In this document: positions 1 through 12,384 of the stretch, piece by piece | Numbering within the stretch: position 1 is the stretch's first letter | How the letters are laid out: the number at the start of each line of letters is the position of its first letter | Origin: Astrocystis sublimbata | Lineage: Eukaryota; Ascomycota; Sordariomycetes; Xylariales; Xylariaceae | Reading direction: 5' to 3' | DNA: 64,000 nt | NCBI GenBank assembly: GCA_022453515.1 | Contig: JAJNNY010000021.1 | Location: 558,001-622,000, forward strand | The notes under the pieces: model-generated | Told to the model about the DNA's origin: nothing | The model's input: the letters and a program-made list of their open reading frames with translations, nothing else | Databases searched by the model: none | Position numbers and translations under genes: made by a program

Positions 1-2228
1 CCCCTACCATCCATGACAATACACCTTTTTGACCTTTGCTTGGCTTCTTGGGTTTGACATTGACAATATTGGCGGGCATGTCCCCCGGATGAGGTCTGCC
101 CGGACCAACAGGCGGTGGTGGCGGCCCGCCTGGGTGATGATGCTGGCCCATGGGACCACCAGGTCTCGGCATCTGCATTCTTCCTTGAGGCCCAGCAGGG
201 CCAGCGGGACCACCGGGACGCGGGGGTCCCATGCCTGGGCGATCCATTGGCCACATGTGCATAGTGACTTGCCAGTCGGGTTCTATCACCTTGTCCCACA
301 CCTGTGGAAGAATGATCTCGCCGTTGGGACCTATAAGATCATAATGCCCAGCTTGTACATGGGGTCCAATGATATCGACGTGAAGGAAGGCTTGTTTGAT
401 CAAGTCCTCCATGCCCTAGATGATCCAAAAGTCAGCAATAATACGGGAAATGGGTTCGGTGCTTGGGACGTACCTGCCAGGTCTGGCAAATGTGATACGG
501 GAAGCTGAACTTCCTCCCGACAGCATCCTTGAAGCGAATAGGTGCCTTGTCTTTGCCGAGATTTTTTCGGTTGGCCTCCTCCGCTTTAGCCTTGGCTTCC
601 TCCAGAGCCTGTTTCTTAAACAGATCGTCGGCCTTCTTTTTAGCATCTTCAGCGGCTTTGGCAGCGTCCGCGGCTGCCTTCTCATCCTCGACCTTCTTCC
701 GCGCCTCGATCTCTGCCTTCAACTTAGCCTCTTCTTCCAAGTTCTTCTTCCACGCCGCCTCCTCCGCTACCCGTTTGGCCGCCGCCGCCTTGGCCTCTTC
801 TTCGGCTTTGATAGCCGCGTCTAACCTGAGTTTTGCGGCCAACTCGGCTTGTGCCGCCGCTTCAGCCTCCTTCTTTTGTCTTTCCTCGGCTGCTTTGCGC
901 TCGGCTTCCAACTTGTCACGTGCTTCTCGTTCAAGGCGTGCAAGTGCCTCGGCCTCTTTTTTAGCACGTTCAGCGTCTGCCTTGCGCTCGGCGTCCAACC
1001 GGTCGCGTGCATCTCGTTCCATGCGAGCATATGCTTCCTTTTCTCTTTCAACACGTGCGGCTTCTGCTTTCCGTTCTGCTTCGAGTCTTTCACGCGCCTC
1101 CTTCTCGGCACGAGCAATAGCTTCGGCTTCTCGCTTCTTACGCTCAGCCTCGGCTTTACGCTCCGCCTCGATAGCCTCACGTGCTGCCTTCTCAGCTTCT
1201 CTTTTAGCGTCTTCGATTTCCTTCTTGGCTTTTTCCAGCGCAATCTTTCGTTCTTCGGCACGGACCTCCTCGTCTCGCTTCATTTGTTCCATTTTGCGTG
1301 CAAACGCTTGTTCAGCCTCTTCCCTGATGCGTGCCTCGATTTCCTTCTGTTTAGCCTCCGCCTCTCTTCTTTCGTTGGCTGCTTGAATCTCTGCTAGTTG
1401 TTTTTTCATGGCCTCCTTTTCAGGGTCATCTTTTGGAGGCTCTGGGGGGCTGGGAGTCTTTGGCGGAGCAAGCTCAGTAGCCGGTGGCTGGGGCGGAGGC
1501 TGCCAGTGGTACTGTTGCAGATGGCCTGGCATTTGGTAGCCTTGACCAAAATAGTTTCCATGAGCGCCATACGGCATCATTTCATTTTGCCTTCCGTATG
1601 GTTCATGGCCGTAGTAGTTGGCGCCACCCGGCCCGGGAGCAGCAAAAGGGTTGCTCTGGCCATAGGGCCCGTAGGGGACCACTCCTTGTTCATAGCCATA
1701 CCCGACAGCGCCGCCACGGTGGGTTTGGGGATACGGTGCATGGGGAGGGCCGCCGCGACCATAGTAGCCGCCGGCCGCGGGTGGTGCGTACGCACCACCA
1801 CCACGGCCGTACTCGTAATCATAAGGATCCAGGCTGTCTGTAGGTGGGCGTGAGCCCCGATGGTGAGATGGGGGTCGATGAGCAAGCACGTGCTGTTGGT
1901 GGCGAAGAGGCTCGCGGGGATGGCGGCTATCAGAGCGGTGGCCCCGTGCAGGACTAGAGGCGGAATCGGATGGGTCTAGTTCGTCTTCCGAGTCGGCTAA
2001 GTCGTCGTCTTCCCAGCTCTCTTCTTCGTCTTCTTCTTCGTCATACGAGGTGCTCTCTCTGCTTGGCCCCTCGTCGTCTTCGTAATCGTGATAATAATTA
2101 CCGGGGGGAGGTTGATTGGCGCGAATGCGAATGCGTGTCCTTTGTGTCCTGAATGTTGGCTATTAATCCCGTGCTCGGAAGATATTGTGAGTGTTGAAGG
2201 AACCGGGGGGAGTCGCAGCTTACGACAT
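1..2228 (-). CDS. Coiled-coil protein with fungal ubiquitin-like domain (3' end cut by window edge)
   Basis: Model: ATGTC at 2224-2228, intron 2149-2223, exon 474-2148, intron 416-473, exon 415 to the window edge; at least 698 residues with no stop reached. The first exon holds only 5 coding bases; joining them to the next exon gives M-S-T-Q-R-T in the one open frame. Order of regions: acidic stretch; Gly/Tyr/Pro-rich low complexity (about residues 90-240); a long Ala/Glu/Lys/Arg helix (about 250-530) with five 29-residue repeats; then a ubiquitin-like block beginning IRFKDAVGRKFSFP and continuing after the intron with GHYDLIGPNGEIILPQVW; last a Pro/Gly-rich tail. This block matches the ubiquitin-like domain (ULD_2 type) I know from many uncharacterised filamentous-fungal proteins. 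Molecular function is unknown. No antiparallel neighbour within 4.9 kb. Confidence 0.8.
792..1226 (-). repeat. Five tandem 29-residue helical repeats (87-nt period) inside the ULD protein
   Basis: Read on the minus strand, five consecutive units of 29 residues align without gaps, each ending in a version of [LI]-[ED]-A-E-R-K-A-[EDA]-[AE]-[AE]-R; the fifth is degenerate (LDAAIKAEEEA). Residues about 310-454. The units are diverged at DNA level, so this is an old protein repeat rather than a recent minisatellite. Confidence 0.8.
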
Positions 2229-2869
2229 TGGAGGTTAAAAGTTAGTCGTATGTCCTTTGCTTGTCGAAAATGACTACGGTGGCCAGAAAGGGTGCTCGTC
2301 AACAGATGTGTATCTCGATGCAGCGACGGCCCTGGGTTTTAAGTTCGTGCCGCAACTGCTGCGAGTAGACGACGTATCAATGACAAGCCGAGATGGCGAA
2401 GGTAGCTCGAGACAATTGTCGGGCGCAGGGAGGGTTGACAGTCAATGCAAGCCGGAGCTTCAGATGCAGTAGATAGACTCGAGGTCCGGAGGGGAGTGGT
2501 GGGAATGTGGGAATGCGGCGGGGTGACAGCCTGACAGGTGACAGGACAACAACAAAGTACCTAGTGACTAGGTAGATTGGTACTCGGGGTTGAGGTTCAG
2601 CTAAAGCTAGTGCGCGGCGGTAAGATGCTGCTGGGCGAGTTGGGCTGGACTAGCGACTAAAAGGCAAAGGGCGACAGCGTTTTTATTAGCCAGGTTTGAG
2701 CCCGTTGCTTCGTCCCGTGGCCGGATATGTGCGTGGGTGATCCTTGCTCAGCAGAATGTAAATGGGATAAGATGGGAGAGTTGGGCGTGAAAACTGGCTC
2801 GACTGGTTGGATTGGGTTGCTGCGAGTATCGCGGTGTGGGACAGGCGGGCACAGGCGGGCAGTCCAAGT

Positions 2870-2889
2870 TGTGTGTGTGTGTGTGTGTA
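2870..2889. repeat. (TG)9 microsatellite
   Basis: Nine TG units; just upstream, at 2841-2860, a 10-mer (acaggcgggc) is repeated twice. Confidence 0.9.
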
Positions 2890-3023
2890 TGTCTAAGTAC
2901 TTAAGCCAGCAGGGCCACCAGTCTGAGTCGGGTTTGAGTCGGGTCTGAGTCTAAGACTTTTAGCCTCTTAGCCACTCAAGCCCACCACCTGAGCCCACTC
3001 AAGTTGAGAGCGGGGGGGTGTCA

Positions 3024-3060
3024 GTGACTGCGACTGCGACGGCGATGGCGACGGCGACGG
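3024..3060. repeat. Imperfect GCGACG/GCGATG hexamer repeat
   Basis: About six diverged hexamer units, GC-rich, in non-coding DNA. Confidence 0.8.
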
Positions 3061-3257
3061 ACCAGGACCTGCACAAAGGTGGGCTGGCACTGGCAGCGCG
3101 CTGCTCCGCTGTTGGCAGCAGTAAGGTACCTGGGTACTTAAGTAGTAGGTATAGATGATTCTGGAGATGTGCCCAGAATGTGCCGTATGTGCGCGCTCTG
3201 TCGGTCGGTAGATTGGCGGTAGATGCGCATACGCATGCGCAGGCTGCGCATAGACGA

Positions 3258-3282
3258 TGGGCGGTGGGCGGTGGGCGGTGGG
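3258..3282. repeat. (TGGGCGG)3 heptamer repeat
   Basis: Three perfect copies and a partial fourth in non-coding DNA. Confidence 0.85.
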
Positions 3283-6200
3283 TGCGATGCTACTGGACCG
3301 CAGGTGATAGGCCCAGTAGGTAGCCTCGATGTACCTGGCCCGGCAGGCCTGATGTACCAGCAGCCCTAAGCGGTCTCAGCAGTCTAGGCCGTCTAGACTG
3401 GATCTGAACTGGGCCTGTGACGGGACCTGAGCTGGACGGTGGGGATGGGGCGATCGATTGGCCTGCTGGCAGTGGCCAGTCGGTAAGGGTATTGTGCGGT
3501 TGGTGGGTATGAGTATTCAGACGGCCGAGGGTATGAACGTATGAATCAATGTATCTCGTGTATGGACGTATGAATGTATTGTGTGTGCAACTAACCGATC
3601 CCGACCCTCGCGCCTCTGGGGATCTTGGGGGGATCTTGGGGGATCGTCCGGGTTGGTCAGTACCGGCCAAGTACCTGGGTATGTATCCGTTCGCGGCTGG
3701 CGACAAGGTATTGGTGGCGGGTGGACTTGAGGCAAGCAGTCGGGAGTCTGTGCAGGACCTCTTCTCGCGGAGGCGGTTCAAAGCCCGCAGAGAGAAGGGG
3801 GACTGTGGTGGTGGATACAGCAAGGAGCCTCTCGAGCGGCGGGATGCGAAGCTCACTCTCCCACGCTCGTGCACGCTCTCCTCGTCCCTACCTAGGCAGT
3901 GTGTTAGGACACGAAGGAATCGGCAACGGGGACAGAGTCTGGGGGCCGGTCCGGTAGATATACACGAGCGAGCATGAGCAGAGAAGCCTGGACGCTAGAC
4001 GACCTAGCACAACGCCCATGAGCCTGTCCGTCTGGTCTGTGGTCTGTGGTCAGCGATGGGGGCGGCGAGGGGTGCTTGCTCTATGCAACTCTGTGTACGG
4101 CAGAGTAATAAAGCCCAGCATCATCGAGCAGCACCTAAGCAGCGCCCTCGCCCTCGCCCTCGCCCGCTGCGCCAACACCGGCGCCAACACCAGCAGCAGA
4201 AGCAGCAGCGGGCTAGCAAACGGCGGTGGAGCCTATGCTATGTAGGTAGGTAAGACGACGGAAGGGAGGATCGTCAGCTGGGCAAATCGGAGGCCAGGAA
4301 ACGCCATCTAGGGCACAACCAAGGCATGACATCCTGCCTACATCCAACCTAGTGCTTCCCAGGCCTTCAGGTTGCAGTCGATACACCCGGTCCGGCTACA
4401 TGTATACAGAGTAGGTCCTGTATGGGTATGACTACCTGGGCATGGAGCCAGGCATGCCAGGTGAGTGCCCGTTGGATGACCAACCATCGTCCAGCAGCAG
4501 AGCAGCAACGTCCAGAAACCGACGTACCTCTTATCTCCTACACATATACGTGCATGACGAGAGAGGGGTCTCAACCGAGCAGCCACTCGAGGCTTCTGCC
4601 GTGGGCTGTTCCCCTTCCAGACATGGATAGGATCATCCGCGGTTTGAGCAGCTCATGCGCGAAAACAGATTTCACGATGGATCCAAGATGCAAGCGTCTG
4701 ATGCAACAGATACGAGTACCAACATGCCGCGCAAGTGGGCAACGCGAATGGATGAAAGCGCCGCACTAGATATGGAAAGGAACAACGGTTCCATAATCGT
4801 CAAATGGTGCAGGAGTACATAAAGAGATGTTGTGTTTTACAGGCCTGGGCAGTTCGGCATGGTACCTACATTGTATGTAGGTAGACACTGATAGGTAAGG
4901 TACCTTAGGTAGGTAGGTATCTGTAGACAGACAGCTGCACAGCTGGGAAAGACAATGAGACGGTACCAGGTGGGCAGTCAGATGCAGTTTTTGACCACCT
5001 TCCTGGCGAGCGTGGCAGGTAAGTGCCCAGTGCCCAGCTGCAGAACTGCCTACATGCAGGTAAGGTAGGAACATGGGAAGGGACTACCTTCCAGGAAGGT
5101 AGTGAGGAAAGCACATACTTCTTTAATTGCTTCAGACATGGAAGGCAATGACAGAGACTGGACCAAATAAGCACACTGAGAAATAGGTATGTATGACCTA
5201 CATGCGTACCACTTAATTACCAATTGGGCATCAATCGGAATTGTTTCATGAGACAAAGTAGTACGAGCTTGGCTCGGTAGGGCTAGGTAGGTACGCATTT
5301 GTCGAGAGGCAGTGCTTCGAGGGGTCGTGTGCAGCACCAAGTTACAACTAACGACGCCCAAAGTATTATTGCGCGCGAAGTCGGACGGTCTAGAGACCGA
5401 AAGGGACGATAGGCATGGCGGTGGTATGGAGTTAACTATCTCCAAGGCGCCGATTGCAAAATGTTTGTTATGCCCTTGCAGCTCAATTTCTTCCCCTTCC
5501 CGTGTGATTCCACGATTCCACAATTCCACTTGGTCTCAACTGGTGTGAGGGGAGCCTCAATCAGATAACCTAGGTAGGTAGCTTGGCTGGCTGGCCAGTA
5601 CCTTGTCATCAGCACACCTCTCACCGGAAGAAAGAAAAGTAAAATATACGACGAACACCAGAAAGTCTCTCGCGCTCTTAGTGGTCGTCGAGATGCACGT
5701 GTACTGGCCACTGCACCGTATCTTGGACACATTGGACACCTTAACCCCTCGTCGCTTCGCTTACCTGGGCCCGTCAATTTCGTCATCGGGCTTCTCCCAT
5801 ATCAGCTGGATCTCGACTGAGGGGTCACGATGGCCGTGCTGAATTTCCTCCTGCGCGGCAGGGAGAGCAGCACTCGGCTACTACCGTCGTCGTCCCAGCT
5901 TGCATGTCATTTCCTTCGTCCAATCCAAGACCAATGGATATTAACCTATCAGTTGGTGGATGGGAGTTAGATGAGTCTTAGCCGGAAGTATAAGTAGAAC
6001 TCGTCTCACAATTACCATGTGAAAACACATCCAGCAGAAGATTGCTTGCGTACGTCGAGTTGCTGGGATCGATCTCGGATGTCTGACATTGTAACACGAT
6101 TCTGCATGGCGCATGTAAGTAAGGCAGGGAAAGTCGTACAACATGTGTCGAGATCACGTCCCCGGAGTGAAAAATTAGGGAAGAACCATACAATGCATCT

Positions 6201-7131
6201 TTCGGATGCCAAAGAGATGGCTCAGGATTTCGACAGCATTGATCCAGACCACCTCAATGGCATCCATGATGGCTGTTGTTTATACAAATACTTCGCTGCA
6301 TCAAGTATGCCCACGAGTCCCCACATGCCCGACGAAGCCAGTAACACCAGTCCCACGCCACAGAGCCAACTCATCTCTGCTTCTGACCACTTGATAGCTG
6401 TGGATGGATACTATGTGCTGCCAGCAAATACATATTGCTCCATCGCCTCACCCATTCGATGTCGTTCAACTGGAATGGACAGCCGCTGTGGTGTTCGTTG
6501 ACCATCAATGTGACGCTCTGTAACACATATGAGGGAGGCGGATGGTTGCATTGCTATCTACGGCTAGACCAGTCTATCCCAGACGTTCGATATCTTGGGA
6601 TTACGCATCTGTATGGACAGGACATATATTGCATCTTGATCCAGCAGTTAGACGCAGCGCAATATATGGCATTGGCTGCAATATGGCGCGGGAAGGGAAT
6701 GTCTGATATGCAACGACGCGTCGCAGCATGTCCGGCTTCGCTGACACACCTGCTCGAACCACGGTACAGACGCAAAGAGTACCACTGGATCCACGTGCCC
6801 GGAGAAATAAAATACTGTAGATTCGATAGAACCCGATACAAGGCCAACCCTATCTGGGGATGCTTTCTGCCCAATGTCCCACTACTTCTTCGTGTTCGGG
6901 GGCAGAACTCCAAGTGGGCATGAATTAAATACGCCCCACTACACGTGCCATCACTGTCGTGCAAATGCAATAGTAGCCTCACTTGCAAGGTCCAACCAGG
7001 AGGGAGACAAGAGAATGTCAATCATGAGTCAGCGTTGGTTACAGGCAGTCTGTCAAGCCACCCAAGCAAATGCCATCTTCTAGATTGCACTCAACTCAGT
7101 CCACCCGGCCATCAGCGAACTGACAACCGTG

Positions 7132-8268
7132 CTACCGAATGGTGGCCGTAGCTTGTGATTCTAGAAATACTCGTGCTGCTGCTATCTCGGCTTTGCTATA
7201 GCCTTGCCAGTCCTTCTCGCCAGCTGAGCTACGACGAATGATTTCCGCTAGTTTCTGGGTAGCTACTTCATCGAGTTCTCGCAGTGTGCTGGTTGCCGGG
7301 ATGGTCCATTCTTCGGAGTCTGTCTGCTTCAAAGCCTTCGGGGCTACCTCGCCGAGCAATTGCTGAGTTGTCTTGTGGGAGATTAACGATGACTGATCAC
7401 ACTTGATAGGTAGATGTGCTTACCAACTTGAGGCCATAGTAGCCTCGAAGGTAGTTGTCGCATAGCTCGATACTGCGGCAGAAGCGTTTCAAGGCTTCTG
7501 CGAGTCGCTGAGGCGAGTCGGACGCCTTTGCCGCCATCAGGAGTATCTCACCTAGCCGGGCATGTATCTGAAAGTGCACACCGTTAGCTCACCAGTGTCA
7601 GATAGCTGAAGCAACACATTACGTACGTTCCAGGCATTGGGTTGTAAAACAAGCACCTCCTCCTGAGCAAAGATGGCTTGTGGATACAGGCCTTGAGCCA
7701 GATATAGATCGGCCAGTTCACCCCACGCCTCTGCATCAGTTGGGGACATATCTAGTAGTGAGTTCAAGGCATTCACGGACTCAGTCGTCCGGCCCATGGA
7801 TCGCAATAAGGCAACCCGTCGCTTCACCACGGGCTACACTCGTACCGTCAGCGTCTGATTTTGATTGGAAATCATCAAAACCAATCTTACAATGTTTGTA
7901 GGGTTCTCCTGTAGAATGTGGTCATACTCTTGCAGTATTTGATCGAGGGTGGCGTCATCGGGAGCGGTGGCTTCCTTGAAAAGGCCCTTCAGGGCCATGA
8001 TGCGCTCGTTGTCGTCGCCAAATCTATCCACCAGCCTGGCTAAGCACTGCTGTGCGGACTCGTCATTGCGCGTCCGAAGACATGAAAGCAACAAATTCTC
8101 ATATGTAGTCCATAGCTCCTGTGTCTCCGAGGCTGCGAGAACAGACTGAAGAGCAGAGCTCGAGATAGCACCTGGGGAGTTCTTGAGAGTGGTGGGAGCT
8201 TGCCGCGCAAGGTGCGAGGCTGTAGCCGGAGGGAGATGGCTAGGGGGGTGAAGTAATGAGGAAGACAT
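7132..8268 (-). CDS. EMC2: ER membrane protein complex subunit 2 (EMC2/Oca3), TPR protein
   Basis: Exons on the minus strand: 7891-8268, 7627-7833, 7424-7567, 7132-7371; every exon is a multiple of three; 322 aa. The start is ATG at 8268 (MSSSLLHPP); an in-frame TTG upstream is not a likely start. TPR-type helices run through the middle: NIPVVKRRVALLRSMG, then DAEAWGELADLYLAQGLYPQA and NYLRGYYGLKLT, the signature order of EMC2. EMC2 is the cytosolic scaffold of the EMC, which inserts tail-anchored and multipass proteins into the ER membrane. The last 3' splice site could be at 7372 or 9 nt further on, giving a three-residue difference. It is divergent from the AP-3 delta gene, sharing a 740-bp spacer. 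Confidence 0.93.
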
Positions 8269-9008
8269 TGGCAATCAAGAAAACTAGATTCAAATCACTG
8301 GGTTGTATGCAGATGGAATGGAGCACGGGCTGCTGGATGGTGGTATTAGAAACCTTGAGCCGATTTGTGATGAGAGAGGTAGCATGGATCTATTACACGC
8401 TGATTGTACTGCAACATACGTCTGTTGAGGATCCCAAGGGCGACAGATATGTCTCCGGTCAGTGGTACATGTGTGTGTGTCTGGGGCTCGCTGTAGATGT
8501 AGGTACTGTACCTAGGCTAAGGTACCTGAACACCTGTCATGCGGTGCTTACGTAATGCAATGTTCCGTCGCGAACAGGCTAAGGCGCCTAGCTCCCCTGG
8601 AGGCCTGCCTGTACATACACTGGCGTAGGCTCTAACGGGGGGTCGTCTGGCTGTCCCGCCTGTCTGGAAGGTTGACGACATGCCGCAACCACTCAACTAC
8701 TCCCGTCTGTTCCACCACCACCTGCAGCACACACATGCTCACCTACATCCATCCACGATACCTCTCGGCCTATTTACCATCCTACCCGTCCGAAGCTGCT
8801 ATAGCTCTGGCGTCGCACTTACCGGCGCGTAACCCGCAGCACACTGCTCGCTCAACCCCGTCGCGACCATGCTTCTCCCGAACACACGCCTACCTAGCTC
8901 TCCGGACTTATAGACGTGCCCATCGTCCTTCACCCTTCACCCTTCACCACCCCAGCTGAGGCACGCCACCAACGACCTCGCACCGCCCGTGTGCCGCCCG
9001 CCTTCACC
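8269..9008. promoter_or_regulatory. Divergent promoter region between EMC2 and AP-3 delta
   Basis: 740 bp between two divergent start codons, so it must hold both promoters and 5' UTRs. It is C-rich towards the AP-3 delta side and includes the hexamer repeat at 8927-8948. No TATA element or known operator can be asserted. Confidence 0.6.
8927..8948. repeat. CCTTCAC-type tandem repeat in AP-3 delta leader
   Basis: CCTTCA(C) occurs three times in a row, 60 bp before the start codon. Confidence 0.8.
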
Positions 9009-12000
9009 ATGTGCGTTGCCATGCCTCGCCGCCCAGCTTCTGCAGGCCCCCCCACGATTGCTGACGCCATGTCAGGTTTGAGAAATCCCTCTACGACCTC
9101 ATCCGAGGCATGAGAAATCATAAAGGCAACGAGAAAGAGTACATGTCGAACTGTCTGCGCGAATGTCGCTCCGAGATCCGCAGCCAGGACCTGGGTGAGC
9201 ACGGAGCAGCCTCCCGCCGAAACGACCGTGTGCCCTTGCTGACCAGAGCCCGCCGTCTACCGCAGACCTGAAGGCCACCGCCCTGTTGAAGTTGATATAC
9301 CTCGAGATGTTCGGCCACGATATGTCATGGGCGCAGTTCAACGTTCTCGAGGTCATGGCCTCCCCTAAGTACCACCAGAAGCGTGTTGGCTACCTCGGCG
9401 CCATTCAGAGCTTTCGCACCGATACCGAGGTCTTGATGTTGGCCACAAACTCCCTCAAGAAGGTTGGCTTCTCCCTCCTCCGCGCGCATTACCTTCTCGT
9501 CACTGACTGTGTGCCCAGGATTTGACGGCATCGTCGACGACCACGATCGCGCTCCCCATCGTAACCCTCCCTCACGTTATAACGCCGTCTCTCGCGCTCT
9601 CCGTACTCTCGGATATTCTGCCTCGCTTGAGTCATAGCAGCCCTGCCATCAGGAAGAAAGCAATTGTGACCCTCTACAGAATGGCCCTAGTCTACCCCGA
9701 GACGCTTCGTGCTGCGTGGCCCAAGATCAAAGAGAGGTTGATGGACAGGTCTGAGGACTCTAGCGTCACCGCTGCCATTGTGAACGTGATCTGCGAGCTG
9801 GGATGGCGCCGGCCTCACGATTTTCTCTCGTTGGCTCCCCGACTTTTCGAATTACTTGTTGACAGTGGTAACAACTGGCTGGCGATCAAGTTGATCAAGC
9901 TGGTATGGGTTATTCCTATGCTGTTTCTATCTTGGCTCGATGACTAACGCGTTCAAGTTTGCAACTCTGACCCCCCTCGAACCTCGGCTCGTTCGGAAAC
10001 TCTTACCACCTCTGACCGAAATCATTCAGACTACACCCGCCATGTCTTTATTATATGAATGCATCAACGGCATTATACAAGGCGGTATCTTGGGGAGCGG
10101 AGACGACGCGACGGGGAAGGAAGAAATTGCCACCCTCTGCGTCAACAAGCTGCGGAGTATGATCATGGTCGATGGAGATCCTAACTGTAAGTTCTTGGAG
10201 GCACCTTGAATGATGAAAAGTTACTCATCGCCATAACACGCAGTAAAATACGTGGCACTCCTTGCGTTCAACAAGATTGTCGAAACACATCCTTGGCTTG
10301 TTGCACAACAAGAAGACGTTATTCTTGAATGTATCGACAGCGCCGACATATCTATTCGCATCAAAGCTTTAGACTTGGTCCAAGGCATGGTCAGCAATGA
10401 CAATCTGGTGTCCATAGTCAGTCGTCTCATGAGGCAGCTTAAACAATCATCCGCTGTAGATCGGAAGAATGGAAACCAAATGTCAAGCGCTAGCCCCGGA
10501 GACTCGGATGACGAAGATCTGGAAAGGACGATAAATCCAACTCCGAAAGCAACTGATCAAACGCCACCCCTACCGGATGATTACAGGGTTGATGTGATCA
10601 GCAGAATACTGAACATGTGTTCTCAGAGCAACTACACTCATCTCAATGATTTTGAGTGGTATATTGACATATTAACTCAACTCGTACGCATCGCTCCGAT
10701 GCCAAGGGGCACGGTTGATGTAAAAACTCCATTAGCTGCAGGAAGGTCCAACCCGGGCGATATTTCTGAAAGTATTGGCAATGAGCTGAGGAATGTAGCC
10801 GTCAAGGTCCAGGCTGTTCGGGGTGCCTGCTTGCAAGCTGCAGAAATGATGACAACTCAACTCAAGAACGATACACCCGTAGGCCATCCTCTCAATTCAG
10901 GGGTACTGGGGCCTGTGACTTGGATTGTTGGAGAATACGCATCAGAACTGGAGACTCCAGAGGACACATTGGGCTTATTACTGGAGCTGATCCCAAGGAT
11001 AGCATCTCCAGAACCGCTAGCTGCCAGCCTCCAGGCTGCTATGAAAGTCTTTTCGTTGACGACTGGAGACGACCTGACACGGTGGAGTTCTCAGCACAAA
11101 TCTAAAATCTTGCTCTTAATGGCACGCATTGTCCATGTTTTCGAAGCATTGTCTCTCCACCCAAACCTTGAGGTCCAGGAGCGTGCAGTCGAATTCACCG
11201 AGCTGCTCAGATTAACAGTTGAAGCTGCCACTGCACAGGAGGCATCAACTGAGTTGGTTCATCAGGATACTCCACTTCTGCTCACACAGGCAATTCCATC
11301 TTTATTTGTCGGCTGGGAGTTGAAATCAGTTGCCACCACTGCGCAAAAGAACGTACCGCTTCCTGAAGGATTGGACCTTGACGAGCCCATCAACCCGAAT
11401 CTCAATTTCTTATTAGCGTCTGCAGAATCGATGTCATTTCCAGCTGACGAGGCTGACGAGTTTGACACCTATTACTATCAACGGCCCCCCCCTACCAGTA
11501 TTGCCTCCGAACCTGCAGTTACACGTTTAGCGGATGAGCGCCAGGAGACAGTCGGCTCCTACCAGCAGCCGACCGAGGAATCTTATCTCGATGCAGACAT
11601 AATAGCTAGGCGGAGGCTGGACCGAATGGAAAAGAACCGAGATGATCCATTTTACATCGGAGAGACGAGTTCGATAAATAGATCGTCGACACCCATACAT
11701 AACATTCTACAAAACTCCAACGGCCCTGATCTAGACGTGGACTCGATCCCTATCATGGAGCTCGACCTCGACAAACTCGGCACTAGCGTGACCCCATCGT
11801 ACACCAAGTCGTCCAAGCCTTCCCGGCCTAAACCGCGCCAACAAATAGTCGTCGCGGCGGACGAAAATCTCGCCAGCAGCGGTAACAGCACACCGAAAAA
11901 CGACTCGGAGAACGACTCCGGGTCCCTCGCTTCCAAGGCGGTGCGCGCCAGACGAGCCAAGCAGTCCGTTCTCGGCGTTGACTCCACGCACATTGGAAGT

Positions 12001-12384
12001 TTGAATCTCGAAGGCGAGCCTAATGATGCCAGCGGCGCTGCATACGACCCCGAGGCACAGCAGCGCGAGGAGGCGGAGATGAACCGGGCCGTGAAGGAGG
12101 TCGAGCGGCTGCGGCTCGAAATGCAACGCGCCAACGAGCGCATCCAGGTTGCGCATGGGGTCGATACCATCGTTGTGAAGAAGAAAAAGAAGATCACGAC
12201 GGCCAAGAAGAAATCGACGACTACGGCTGCGGCTGAGGAAGAAGGGGCTGCGGAAGGGGGTCAGGTGGTTCAGAAGAAGAAGAAAAAGAAGAGCGTTGCG
12301 GCTATCGATGAGGGTGGTGTAGCGGAGCAGAGCGTCGTCAAGCCAAAGAAGAAGAAGGCGAAACCGCCCGTCGAGTTCGAATAG
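9009..12384 (+). CDS. APL5: AP-3 complex subunit delta
   Basis: Exons: 9009-9010, 9076-9194, 9266-9462, 9519-9902, 9958-10186, 10244-12384; 1023 aa. The start codon itself is split AT|G by a 65-nt intron (GTGCGT...GTCAG, branch GCTGAC); joined it gives MFEKSLYDLIRG, the standard start of this family. The adaptin alpha-solenoid spans about residues 30-600 (e.g. LKATALLKLIYLEMFG, WPKIKERLMDRSEDSSV). Then follow an acidic hinge and a C-terminal region with four Lys runs (about 950-1023). AP-3 delta is a large subunit of the heterotetrameric coat that carries cargo from Golgi/endosome to the vacuole. Most introns are 55-71 nt with CTGAC or CTAAC branch sites. The exon-3 donor (GTTGGC) is weak but its joining gives LKKDLTASS, as expected. 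Confidence 0.95.

Larger units (their letters stand above)
2229..7131. other. Gene-poor intergenic region, no gene recognised
   Basis: About 4.9 kb between the starts of the ULD gene and the 3' end of EMC2. It holds only short, overlapping open frames on both strands, none recognisable, none with convincing splice structure. It contains simple repeats (listed separately) and several TACCTAGGTA-like words, for example around 4861-4920 and 5565-5582. The part next to 2228 must contain the promoter and 5' UTR of the ULD gene. Confidence 0.6.

Noticed and set aside
529..1386. 285-codon plus-strand open frame
   Set aside because: Antisense shadow of the Ala/Glu/Lys-rich repeat region of the ULD gene; Ser/Ala-rich nonsense composition.
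3549..3977. 142-codon plus-strand frame
   Set aside because: Overlaps an opposite frame of similar size, low-complexity surroundings, not recognisable.
6019..7021. Overlapping open frames of 155-162 codons on both strands
   Set aside because: Open on both strands at once, without ATG starts of good context or recognisable domains; likely chance in a long spacer.
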